NCBI GenBank assembly: GCA_029864385.1
Contig: JAOTTL010000229.1
Coordinates: forward strand, 1-5,057
Source of the DNA: SG8-41 sp029864385
GTDB lineage: Bacteria; Pseudomonadota; Gammaproteobacteria; Burkholderiales; SG8-41
Direction: 5' to 3'
DNA: 5,057 bases
Numbering within the stretch: the stretch's first letter is position 1; the number at the start of each line of letters is the position of its first letter. A model generated the notes under the pieces. It was not told where the DNA came from. It did not search any database and saw only the letters and a program-made list of their open reading frames with translations. This document shows positions 1 to 5,057 of the stretch, one piece after another. The position numbers and the translations under genes are program-made.

Positions 1-500
1 TGGTTCATGGCGGCTACGATGATGTTTTCGTCAGGGAAGATCCGAACCGCCTTCTCCCCGTGGATGTCATGAGGGATCTGGAAAGAGAAGGCGTCATCGG
101 GAAATTCCATGACAAGTTCTACAGCACTTCTGGCCTGGCCAGCGTTGTGAAGAGCAGCGAGAAGATGGGAAAACGTATGGCGGAGCAGCTCAAGGCAGAG
201 GGGGTGTCGGGGGCTATCCTGACTTCCACGTGAGGAACCAGCACGCGCTGCGGTGCAGCGTTAGTCAAGGAACTCGAACGTGCTGGAATACCGAGTGCCC
301 ACGTGTGTTCCATCACATCGGTGGCCCGGACCTTGGGTTCAAACCGGATCATCCCCGCTCCCAAAGTCGGCATTCCCATGGGAGACAGGGACCTGGATCC
401 AGGAGCGGAAATGGCATTACGACGTGCCCTCGTTGAGCGGGCGCTCGCCTCCCTCCAAGCCGAGATCAGAGAGCAGAAGTTTTTCCCGCAAAACGCGTAA
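1..500 (+). CDS. grdB: Glycine/sarcosine/betaine reductase selenoprotein B (GrdB-like), C-terminal part, Sec encoded by TGA 231-233
   Basis: The gene enters from the left edge; the first full codon is at base 3 and the stop is TAA 498-500. Read through TGA 231-233, it gives 165 residues with Sec at visible residue 77, in the setting ILTST-U-GTSTRCGAALVKE. The opening (HGGYDD, NRLLPVDVMRDLEREGVIG) and the segment after Sec match the C-terminal half of GrdB, and the 88 residues after Sec are about what full-length GrdB (roughly 436 aa) has. In the family, GrdB binds the amine substrate with a pyruvoyl partner and helps transfer its carboxymethyl group to selenoprotein A in the cytoplasm. Odd points: as I recall it, clostridial GrdB reads UGTCTRC, whereas here the third residue after Sec is Ser, with only the later Cys kept. 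By hand count the first 240 bases are about 55% GC, lower than the genes that follow. B-type subunits for glycine, sarcosine and betaine (GrdB/F/H) cannot be told apart here. Confidence 0.93.
231..233 (+). other. Selenocysteine codon (recoded TGA) in the grdB-like gene
   Basis: This TGA lies in frame between two stretches that both match GrdB: GAILTST before it and GTSTRCGA after it. It falls exactly where the family carries selenocysteine. The reading frame stays open and conserved for 88 more codons, and a SECIS-like hairpin starts 12 bases downstream. Reading it as a stop would remove the family's catalytic segment. Confidence 0.93.
246..260 (+). promoter_or_regulatory. Bacterial SECIS hairpin for the grdB-like gene
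   Basis: CGCTGC (246-251) pairs perfectly with GCAGCG (255-260) around a three-base GGT loop; 245/261 could add a G-U pair. The stem begins 12 bases after the TGA, close to the spacing of the Escherichia coli fdhF SECIS, whose loop also presents a GU for SelB. The element is inside the coding sequence (Arg-Cys-Gly-Ala-Ala), as expected for bacterial SECIS elements. SelB binding is inferred from geometry. Confidence 0.8.
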
Positions 501-505
501 GACCA

Positions 506-521
506 GTAAGCTGGCGCTTAC
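506..521 (+). other. Small hairpin just after the grdB-like stop codon
   Basis: GTAAGC (506-511) pairs perfectly with GCTTAC (516-521) around the loop TGGC, starting 5 bases after the TAA. No run of T follows, so it is not a standard intrinsic terminator. It could protect the 3' end of a processed message or be chance. A second possible pairing, TGCCGG 545-550 with CCGGCA 569-574, lies between it and the next gene; nothing else is evident in this 107-base gap. Confidence 0.3.
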
Positions 522-592
522 GGCAGACAGCGAAAATCGGACTTTGCCGGGAGGCGCAGCTCCGTATTCCGGCACAATGGACTCGTTGGCCG

Positions 593-600
593 AAGGGAGA
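593..600 (+). promoter_or_regulatory. Ribosome binding site for the short GrdB-family gene
   Basis: AAGGGAGA ends 7 bases before ATG 608. It is a strong Shine-Dalgarno match and fixes the start, which also coincides with the family N-terminus (VAHYINQFFAG). Confidence 0.75.
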
Positions 601-607
601 ACAAACA

Positions 608-1588
608 ATGGCGCAACCGGTCCGGGTCGCGCACTACATTAACCAGTTCTTCGCGGGCATGGGCGGCGAGGAGGCGGCCGGCGCGGGCGTCTCCGCGAGC
701 GACGGCGCGGCCGGTCCCGGTCGCGCGCTCCAGCAGGCGCTGGGGAGCGCCGCGACCGTCGTGAAGACGATCGTCTGCGGCGACAACTTCTTCAACGAGC
801 CCACGGTAGAAGCGCTTGCCGAGATCGAGCGGCACCTGAAGGCGGCCGATGCCAAAGTACTCGTGGCCGGTCCTGCCTTCGGCTCCGGTCGCTACGGTCT
901 TGCCTGTGCCCAGGTGTGCCGCAAAACGCGGGAGGTCGGGCTCAGTGCGCTCACGGCCATGCACGAGGAGAATCCCGGGGCGTTGAGCTATCGTGGCGAA
1001 GTGACGATCGTTCCCACCGACGAGACGGCAGCAGGCATGGCCCAGGCGCTCGCCCGGGTCGCGCCGCTCGCGCTGAAACTCGCCCGCGGCGAAAAACTGG
1101 GGCCGGCCTCCGTCGAAGGCTATCTTCCCCAGGGGCGGCGCGTGAGCTTCGACCGGCAGGTGCCGGGGTACCAGCGCGCCCTCGACATGCTGCTCAACAA
1201 GCTCCACGGACGGCCCTTCACGACCGAAGTGCCGATCCAGATGCCGGACCGCGTGGTTCCGGCAAAGGCCGTAGCGAACGTTGCCCGCGCCAGGCTCGGC
1301 CTGGTTACCACGGGCGGGCTCGTCCGCAAGGGCAACCCCGATCGGGCGGTCTCGCGCATGGCCACCCGGTTTCACCGCCACGCCGCGGCCGAGCTCGAAA
1401 GCTTGAGCGCCAGGGACTGGGAAGCCTTTCATAGCGGCTACTTCAATCACATCGTCAACACCAACCCCAACTACATCCTGCCGCTCTCCTTCCTGCGCGA
1501 TCAGTTCCTGCCGACCGCCGGCGAACTCGACGCGCCGTTCAGGGTGGAGGACATGTGCGGTTTCAAAAGCATGAGCTGCATCGAGTGA
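608..1588 (+). CDS. GrdB-family protein lacking the selenocysteine region
   Basis: The 326 residues cover the N-terminal and middle parts of the GrdB family. Family signatures seen are HYINQFFAGMGGEE (9-22), VCGDNFFNE (56-64), AGPAFGSGRYGLAC (87-100), EGYLPQG (170-176), LVTTGGLVRKGNPDR (232-246) and FHSGYF...LPLSFLRDQF (274-300). The last of these corresponds to the segment where the neighbouring grdB fragment enters the window. From about residue 303 the similarity ends, and the protein stops after MCGFKSMSCIE, about 25 residues before where Sec would be expected and over 100 short of the usual length. I looked past TGA 1586-1588 in all three frames and found no continuation of GrdB, so this is neither a missed Sec codon nor a simple frameshift. 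The intact frame, good ribosome site and normal codon use argue for a functional paralogue, perhaps a structural or substrate-binding partner of the Sec-bearing protein. A fixed truncation is the alternative. The role is inferred. Confidence 0.85.
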   Translation: MAQPVRVAHYINQFFAGMGGEEAAGAGVSASDGAAGPGRALQQALGSAATVVKTIVCGDNFFNEPTVEALAEIERHLKAADAKVLVAGPAFGSGRYGLACAQVCRKTREVGLSALTAMHEENPGALSYRGEVTIVPTDETAAGMAQALARVAPLALKLARGEKLGPASVEGYLPQGRRVSFDRQVPGYQRALDMLLNKLHGRPFTTEVPIQMPDRVVPAKAVANVARARLGLVTTGGLVRKGNPDRAVSRMATRFHRHAAAELESLSARDWEAFHSGYFNHIVNTNPNYILPLSFLRDQFLPTAGELDAPFRVEDMCGFKSMSCIE

Positions 1589-1612
1589 GGGCTGCCCCGC
1601 GGCGATCCGTTC

Positions 1613-1618
1613 GGGAGA
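1613..1618 (+). promoter_or_regulatory. Possible distant ribosome binding site for grdC
   Basis: GGGAGA ends 16 bases before ATG 1635, farther than usual. No closer purine-rich site is seen and no better in-frame start exists: the conserved N-terminal block (VRGARFFLAHTPGLVRYG) begins only nine residues into the protein. grdC translation may therefore depend partly on coupling to the upstream gene, which ends 46 bases earlier. Confidence 0.35.
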
Positions 1619-1634
1619 CAGTGCGGACGCGATC

Positions 1635-3080
1635 ATGACCACGCTCGAACAACCGGTCGTCCGTGGGGCGCGGTTCTTCCTCGCTCATACGCCGGGGCTC
1701 GTGCGCTACGGCTCCAGGCCCTCTCGTGATATCGCTCATGAACCCTCGCTCGAGGCGCAGATTGGCGCGCGTCTGCGGGTATTTGCGGAAGCAGCAGCCT
1801 ATCCGCCGAACCAGACCATGCTCGGCCGCCTCTCGCCCGACGCGCTGGCGAAGCTACCCCGGCCGTGGTTCGAGCACCGCGCGGGTGTCGAGCGCTGGGG
1901 ACCGCACGGCGAGATCATGCCCGAAGAGGAGTTCTTCGCCCTGCTCATGGTCTTCGACAGCGCGGGTCTGGTAAGCCTGAGCGAGGATTTCGCCGCGACG
2001 ATTCGGCCCGCTTTGCAGGCGCATCCACTCCTGACCGAGGGGGATATCGCACGCTTGAAGGGCGTCGCCGAGGCGAGGATCGAGGAGACCCTGAGGGGCA
2101 CCCTGCCGGCCCTGCCGTTGAGGGGACGCGAGGGTCGGCGCATCGGCTGCATCCGGGGCGATCACGCGGAGGACAACACGCTGTTTCCCGACGTGCTCCT
2201 CGAGAATCTGGCCTGCAAGGTCACGGCGATCATGGCCCTGCGCGCGCTGCTCGAGCAGGAGAAAGTGGATCTTCGCAAAGTGGGCTACGTGCTCAACAGC
2301 GGGGAGGAGGCCGTGGGTGACCGTTACCAGCGCGGCGGGGGCAATCTCGCCAAGGCCGTCGCGGAGATGAGCGGCTGCTCGTGCGCGACGGGAGTGGACA
2401 TCAAGGGATTTTGCTGCGGGCCGGTGCACGCCCTTGCGCTGGCGTCAAGCCTCGTGGCCTCGCGCGTGTACGACCACGTGGCGGTGGTGGGCGGCTGCTC
2501 CCTTGCCAAGCTCGGCATGAAGTACCGGGGCCATCTTGACGCAGGCCAGCCCATACTCGAGGACACGCTCGTCGGGGCCGCGGTGCTCGTGAGCGCAGAC
2601 GACGGCCGCTCTCCCGTCTTCCGGCTCGACTCGCTGGGCCGGCACACGGTCGAGGCGGGCTCTTCGCAAAGAGCGATTTTCGAGCACCTGGTCAGCCATC
2701 CGCTGCGGCGTCTGGGCCTCAAGTTCCTTGATATCGACCGCTTCGCCACCGAGCTGCACAACCCGGAGGTGACCGAGCCGGCCGGCAGCGGCAACGTGCC
2801 CCTGCTCAACTACCGCATGCTGGCCGGGCTCGCCGCGCTCGAAAAGGAGATCGATCCCGGGGACGTGGAGCGGTTCGTGGCCGAGCGCGGCGTGACCGGT
2901 TTCTCGCCCACGCAGGGCCACATAGCCTCTGCGCTCCCATTCATGGCCCACGCCGTAGATGGTCTCCGGGAGGGCACACTGCGTCGCACGCTGTTCCTGG
3001 CGAAGGGCAGCTTGTTTCTCGGGCGCATGACCCAGCAGGCCGATGGCCTTTCGTTTATTCTCGAGCGCAATGGGCGTTGA
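1635..3080 (+). CDS. grdC: Glycine/sarcosine/betaine reductase protein C, beta subunit (GrdC)
   Basis: The 481-residue protein matches GrdC along its length. Seen blocks: LAHTPGLVRYGSRPSR (16-31), YPPNQ (56-60), GEIMPEEEFFAL (92-103), GEEAVGDRYQRGGGNLAKAV (223-242), KGFCCGPVHALALASSLV (257-274), ELHNPEVTEPAGSGNVPL (373-390), GFSPTQGHI (422-430) and AKGSLFLGRMTQ (456-467). GrdC is related to the thiolase/KAS III fold. Cys260/261, His375 and Asn in the HNPEVT/GNVPLLNY region are candidate active-site residues, assigned from motif position only. In the known complex, GrdC works with GrdD to take the carboxymethyl group from the selenol of GrdA and release acetyl phosphate. GrdD is normally the next gene, but here grdA follows 54 bases later. 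The 481 residues are slightly shorter than the roughly 510 I recall for clostridial GrdC, with both ends intact. Family assignment is firm; the reaction in this organism is inferred. Confidence 0.93.
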   Translation: MTTLEQPVVRGARFFLAHTPGLVRYGSRPSRDIAHEPSLEAQIGARLRVFAEAAAYPPNQTMLGRLSPDALAKLPRPWFEHRAGVERWGPHGEIMPEEEFFALLMVFDSAGLVSLSEDFAATIRPALQAHPLLTEGDIARLKGVAEARIEETLRGTLPALPLRGREGRRIGCIRGDHAEDNTLFPDVLLENLACKVTAIMALRALLEQEKVDLRKVGYVLNSGEEAVGDRYQRGGGNLAKAVAEMSGCSCATGVDIKGFCCGPVHALALASSLVASRVYDHVAVVGGCSLAKLGMKYRGHLDAGQPILEDTLVGAAVLVSADDGRSPVFRLDSLGRHTVEAGSSQRAIFEHLVSHPLRRLGLKFLDIDRFATELHNPEVTEPAGSGNVPLLNYRMLAGLAALEKEIDPGDVERFVAERGVTGFSPTQGHIASALPFMAHAVDGLREGTLRRTLFLAKGSLFLGRMTQQADGLSFILERNGR

Positions 3081-3120
3081 ACCCGGGCTCGGCACTGAGA
3101 CGCCTACCGTTTCCATTTCC

Positions 3121-3126
3121 AAGGAG
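3121..3126 (+). promoter_or_regulatory. Ribosome binding site for grdA
   Basis: AAGGAG ends 8 bases before ATG 3135. This near-ideal site fixes the start of grdA upstream of its TGA codon and supports translation of the full selenoprotein rather than starting at an internal ATG after the TGA. Confidence 0.8.
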
Positions 3127-3134
3127 CACTGAAT

Positions 3135-3611
3135 ATGGATCTCAAAGGCAGGAAAGTGATCGCTCTCGGCGAGCGTGATGGCGTCCAGGGCTCGGCCTTG
3201 GCCGAGTGCGCGGCCAGCGCCGGGGCCGAAGTGGTGCTGGAGATGACACACTGCTTCGTGTGAACTTCCGCTGGTGCACTTGACCTGGATGGTCAAGACG
3301 CAATCAAGCGCATCGCTGCGCAGCATCGTCCCCAGGAGCTGGTGGTGCTGCTGGGCACCCCCACGGCCGAGAGCAGCCGGCTCTACGCGCTCACCGTCAC
3401 CGAGGGTGATCCGGCGTGGGCCGGCGCGCTGGCGGGCACCCGGTTGGGCCTGCCCGTGTTTCATGTGACCGAAGATGACGTCCGGGCGCAAGTCGCGCCG
3501 GACCTGTACGAGAAGCACGTGGGGCTGATGGAGTTCGCCCAGGAGCTCGACGAGATTCGCAGGACGGTGCGCGACGTGCGCGAAAAGTGCGCGGGCGCGA
3601 ACGATCGGTGA
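3135..3611 (+). CDS. grdA: Glycine/sarcosine/betaine reductase selenoprotein A (GrdA), Sec43
   Basis: Read through TGA 3261-3263, the gene encodes 158 residues, the usual GrdA length. The N-terminus has LKGRKVIALGERDGVQGSAL (3-22), followed by the redox motif Cys40-Phe-Val-Sec43, then TSAGALDLDGQ (44-54), LVVLLGTP, EGDPAWAGALAG, LPVFHV and the C-terminal HVGLMEF...ELDEI helix, in the same order as in clostridial GrdA. GrdA is the small acidic shared component: its selenol accepts the carboxymethyl group from protein B, protein C removes it as an acetyl unit, and thioredoxin resets the resulting Se-S bond. The gene lies 54 bases after grdC, in the place grdD normally occupies; in clostridia grdA precedes grdB. 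Without recoding, only the C-terminal 89 residues (from ATG 3342) would be called, losing the active site. Confidence 0.96.
3261..3263 (+). other. Selenocysteine codon (recoded TGA) in grdA
   Basis: The TGA is codon 43, directly after Cys-Phe-Val, which is the invariant CxxU position of GrdA. Conserved GrdA sequence continues in frame on both sides, and a SECIS-like hairpin begins 15 bases downstream. Confidence 0.96.
3279..3297 (+). promoter_or_regulatory. Bacterial SECIS hairpin for grdA
   Basis: CTTGACC (3279-3285) pairs perfectly over 7 bp with GGTCAAG (3291-3297), leaving the five-base loop TGGAT with two G residues. The stem starts 15 bases after the TGA and the loop guanines lie 23-24 bases beyond it, inside the usual bacterial SECIS range. 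It differs in stem sequence and loop size from the hairpin in the upstream grdB-like gene, so the two arose or diverged separately. Confidence 0.78.
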
Positions 3612-3664
3612 GGGGCGCGCAGTGGCGTAACGGACGTCGCATGCCGCCTTCGATCAACAGGCGC

Positions 3665-3668
3665 GGAG
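3665..3668 (+). promoter_or_regulatory. Ribosome binding site for the M24-like gene
   Basis: GGAG (within GCGCGGAG) ends 6 bases before ATG 3675. It supports this start, which is also where the family's N-terminal helix (FSKNEYQRRYDALRQAI) begins about ten residues in. The 63-base gap after grdA holds no other visible signal. Confidence 0.55.
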
Positions 3669-3674
3669 TATTGG

Positions 3675-4880
3675 ATGGAACGCGGTGCAAACGACTGGTG
3701 GCCGAAGTTCTCGAAGAACGAGTATCAGCGGCGATACGATGCCCTGCGCCAGGCGATCGCCGAGCGGGGCCTGGACTGCCTGGCCATTTACGGTGCGCCG
3801 CTCTTCTTCGGTACCGACCCCGGCGCACCGAACCTCGTCTATCTGTCCGCCTACGCGCCCGGCCTTCACGGCTACGTTATTTTCCCGCGGGAAGGCGATC
3901 CGACGCTGGCGATCTACGTCGCCGGGCACCTTGCCAACGCACGGGGATTGAGCGTGATCGCCGACGTTCGCGCCGGTACCGACCTGCCGGGGATCGTTCG
4001 CGAGCGCGTCCGGGAACTCGGTTGCGGCCGGGGCAAGATCGGCATCGTGGGAAATTTTGCGTGGTCCAATGCCTCGGTTCCGCTGGAGCATTTCCAGTCG
4101 CTGAAGGAGAATCTTCCCGATGCCCGTCTCGAGATCGTGACGGAGTGGTACGAGCAGCACCGGCTCGCGAAATCGCAGGAAGAGATCGAGTTCATTGCGG
4201 CCGGCGCCGCGATCTGCGACCGCGCCTTCGACGCGTTCCGCCAGATGGCGGCTCCCGGTGTGACGGACGTCGCCCTGCATAACGAAGCCTTGCGGGTCGT
4301 GCACGCACTGGGCGGCCGCATCGCTTTCGGCCACGTTGGCTCGACGCCCATGCGGGATCCGGACATGACCTATCCGGGCTTCTATCCGACCAATCGCGTG
4401 CTGCAGCGCGGGGATGCCGTCATGACCGAGCTGACCGGCGGCTTTGGCGGATATTTCGGGAAGCTCTACACCACTTCCTTCATCGGGCCACCGGTGCCCG
4501 CGTACCGGGTCATGTTCGAACTCGCCGCAGAGAGCTACCGCCAGCTCATTGCGGCGATCAAACCTGGAGTACGGGGCAGGGACCTTGCGCCGGCACTGGC
4601 CGGCACGGCGGCGGCAGCGGGCTACAAGTCGCTTTCGTTCATCACCGGCTGGAGCACCTACAACAGTCGCCCAGTCCTGTTTTCGCGGCGAGCAGAGGCG
4701 GCGGACTGGGAGTTCGAGCTGAAAGCGGGTTACTGTCTCAACGTGGCCGGATGGGTCGTGGACAGGGACGAGCGCATGGGGGTATGGGTAGGCGACACTG
4801 TGGTCTTGACGGAAAGCGGATTGTGCCGGCTCCATCGCAGCCCCGTCGCTGATCTGGAAGCGAACGTGCTCGGCGGGTGA
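3675..4880 (+). CDS. Creatinase/Xaa-Pro peptidase-fold (M24-like) protein without the usual metal ligands
   Basis: The 401 residues show the two-domain creatinase/prolidase layout. There is a creatinase-N domain at about 12-160 (YQRRYDALRQAIAERGLDCLAIYG; YLSAYAPG; YVIFPREGDPTL) and a pita-bread M24 domain at about 165-385 (KSQEEIEFI; YPTNRVLQRGD; GVWVGDTVVLTESG). Aligned by eye to M24 peptidases, the five metal ligands Asp-Asp-His-Glu-Glu fall on Glu252, Lys263, Trp326 (least certain), Ala358 and Gly373. The conserved catalytic His before the TNR motif falls on Gly235. A dinuclear metal peptidase is therefore unlikely. Creatinase is a metal-free member that makes sarcosine plus urea from creatine, but it uses a His/Glu set that I do not see here. 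No signal peptide is seen, so it is probably cytoplasmic. It follows grdA by 63 bases, apparently in the same operon. It might act on the amine feeding the reductase, or bind it without catalysis; function is unknown. Confidence 0.85.
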   Translation: MERGANDWWPKFSKNEYQRRYDALRQAIAERGLDCLAIYGAPLFFGTDPGAPNLVYLSAYAPGLHGYVIFPREGDPTLAIYVAGHLANARGLSVIADVRAGTDLPGIVRERVRELGCGRGKIGIVGNFAWSNASVPLEHFQSLKENLPDARLEIVTEWYEQHRLAKSQEEIEFIAAGAAICDRAFDAFRQMAAPGVTDVALHNEALRVVHALGGRIAFGHVGSTPMRDPDMTYPGFYPTNRVLQRGDAVMTELTGGFGGYFGKLYTTSFIGPPVPAYRVMFELAAESYRQLIAAIKPGVRGRDLAPALAGTAAAAGYKSLSFITGWSTYNSRPVLFSRRAEAADWEFELKAGYCLNVAGWVVDRDERMGVWVGDTVVLTESGLCRLHRSPVADLEANVLGG

Positions 4881-4881
4881 C

Positions 4882-4905
4882 CCGGCGGGCGCTACTGCCT
4901 GCCGG
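4882..4905 (+). terminator. GC-rich hairpin, likely end of the operon transcript
   Basis: CCGGCGGGC (4882-4890) pairs with GCCTGCCGG (4897-4905) over 9 bp including one G-U pair, with the six-base loop GCTACT, starting one base after the M24-like gene's stop. No T-run follows on either side, so it is not a textbook intrinsic terminator. Strong hairpins without T tails after convergent genes are common in GC-rich genomes. The stop codon of the possible - strand gene (4892-4894) sits in its loop, so it could serve both directions. Confidence 0.5.
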
Positions 4906-5057
4906 CGAGGCCGACCTGCTGAACGAGCTTGGCCCAGAACGCGACCTGCTGCCGGGTGAATCCGGCTGTACTCCGCATATATTTGATCCGAGTGCGGTAA
5001 TCGGCAGATCGCGGTTCATGGCATGATATACGCATGGTCGCGCTCATCAAGATCGCT
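4892..5057 (-). CDS. Possible C-terminal end of a convergent gene, unidentified
   Basis: On the - strand a frame is open from the right edge to TAG at 4894-4892, giving about 55 residues that end in AGFTRQQVAFWAKLVQQVGL followed by AGRQ. The last 30 codons use mainly G or C at third positions, like the genes beside it, which is the main reason to think it is coding. The upstream third of the fragment (around RISCHEPRSA) has less typical codons and may be noncoding or frameshifted. It would converge on the M24-like gene with 11 bases between stops. The motif resembles a stretch seen near the C-terminus of Bug/TctC periplasmic solute-binding proteins, but the match is too short to name it. Confidence 0.35.
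   Translation of the reverse strand, partial: AILMSATMRISCHEPRSADYRTRIKYMRSTAGFTRQQVAFWAKLVQQVGLAGRQ

Noticed and set aside
280..642. 120-residue open frame on the + strand across the grdB end and the following gap
   Set aside because: It is in a different frame from the conserved GrdB sequence and has no recognisable motif.
1586..1588. TGA at the end of the short GrdB-family gene as a third selenocysteine codon
   Set aside because: The residues after it in frame do not resemble GrdB, and no SECIS-like hairpin was found at the right distance. The expected Sec context (LTST-U-GT) is absent.
518..1642. 374-residue open frame on the - strand
   Set aside because: It is a shadow of the GrdB-family gene, created by the high GC content. 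It has no recognisable motif, while the + strand frame matches a known family.
2445..3518. 357-residue open frame on the - strand
   Set aside because: It overlaps grdC and grdA antisense, runs across both genes and their gap, and shows no family motif.
3342..3611. Separate 89-residue protein starting at ATG 3342
   Set aside because: It is the C-terminal part of grdA after the recoded TGA. The true start at 3135 has a good ribosome binding site and the family N-terminus.
3654..4835. 393-residue open frame on the - strand
   Set aside because: It is the antisense shadow of the M24-like gene, whose + strand product has clear domain motifs.
5034..5057. Possible start of a + strand gene (ATG VALIKIA) at the right edge
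   Set aside because: Only eight codons are visible and no clear ribosome binding site precedes it.
1..5057. CRISPR arrays, tRNA or rRNA genes, insertion sequences, long repeats
   Set aside because: None was seen by eye. The window is almost entirely protein-coding with gaps of at most about 107 bases between the + strand genes.

Overview
This window is a glycine/sarcosine/betaine reductase (Grd)-type selenoprotein locus in a GC-rich bacterium. It encodes two selenoproteins, each read through an in-frame TGA (231-233 and 3261-3263), and each TGA is followed at suitable distance by a compact hairpin that looks like a bacterial SECIS element. Without recoding, the first gene would break in two and the second would lose its N-terminal third. 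The organism must therefore make selenocysteine (SelA/B/C/D, not seen here). Codon use is strongly G/C at third positions in most genes. That fits a high-GC proteobacterium or a similarly GC-rich uncultured lineage rather than the low-GC clostridia where the Grd system was characterised. I cannot place it more closely from sequence alone.

Layout, all on the + strand: (1) 1-500, the C-terminal 165 residues of selenoprotein B (GrdB-like) including Sec. (2) 608-1588, a second GrdB-family protein that keeps the N-terminal and middle parts but stops before the region that carries Sec. (3) 1635-3080, the protein C beta subunit (GrdC). (4) 3135-3611, selenoprotein A (GrdA) with the Cys-Phe-Val-Sec motif. 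(5) 3675-4880, a creatinase/Xaa-Pro-peptidase-fold (M24-like) protein in which all five usual metal ligands appear to be replaced. The genes are separated by 46-107 bases with good ribosome binding sites before most, so they look co-transcribed. A GC-rich 9-bp hairpin follows gene 5. A fragment of a possible convergent gene on the - strand fills the last 166 bases.

In the known pathway, protein B binds the amine substrate (via a pyruvoyl subunit, GrdE/G/I, not visible here) and passes the carboxymethyl group to the selenol of GrdA. Protein C (GrdC+GrdD) then converts the resulting selenoether to acetyl phosphate, and thioredoxin re-reduces GrdA. The cassette here departs from that plan. It has two B-type genes, one lacking the Sec segment; grdA sits where grdD is expected after grdC; no grdD, grdE or thioredoxin gene is visible; and an M24-like protein with an altered active site is linked. 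The substrate may therefore not be glycine, sarcosine or betaine, and the product may not be acetyl phosphate. This is inference. The missing genes may also lie upstream of the window.
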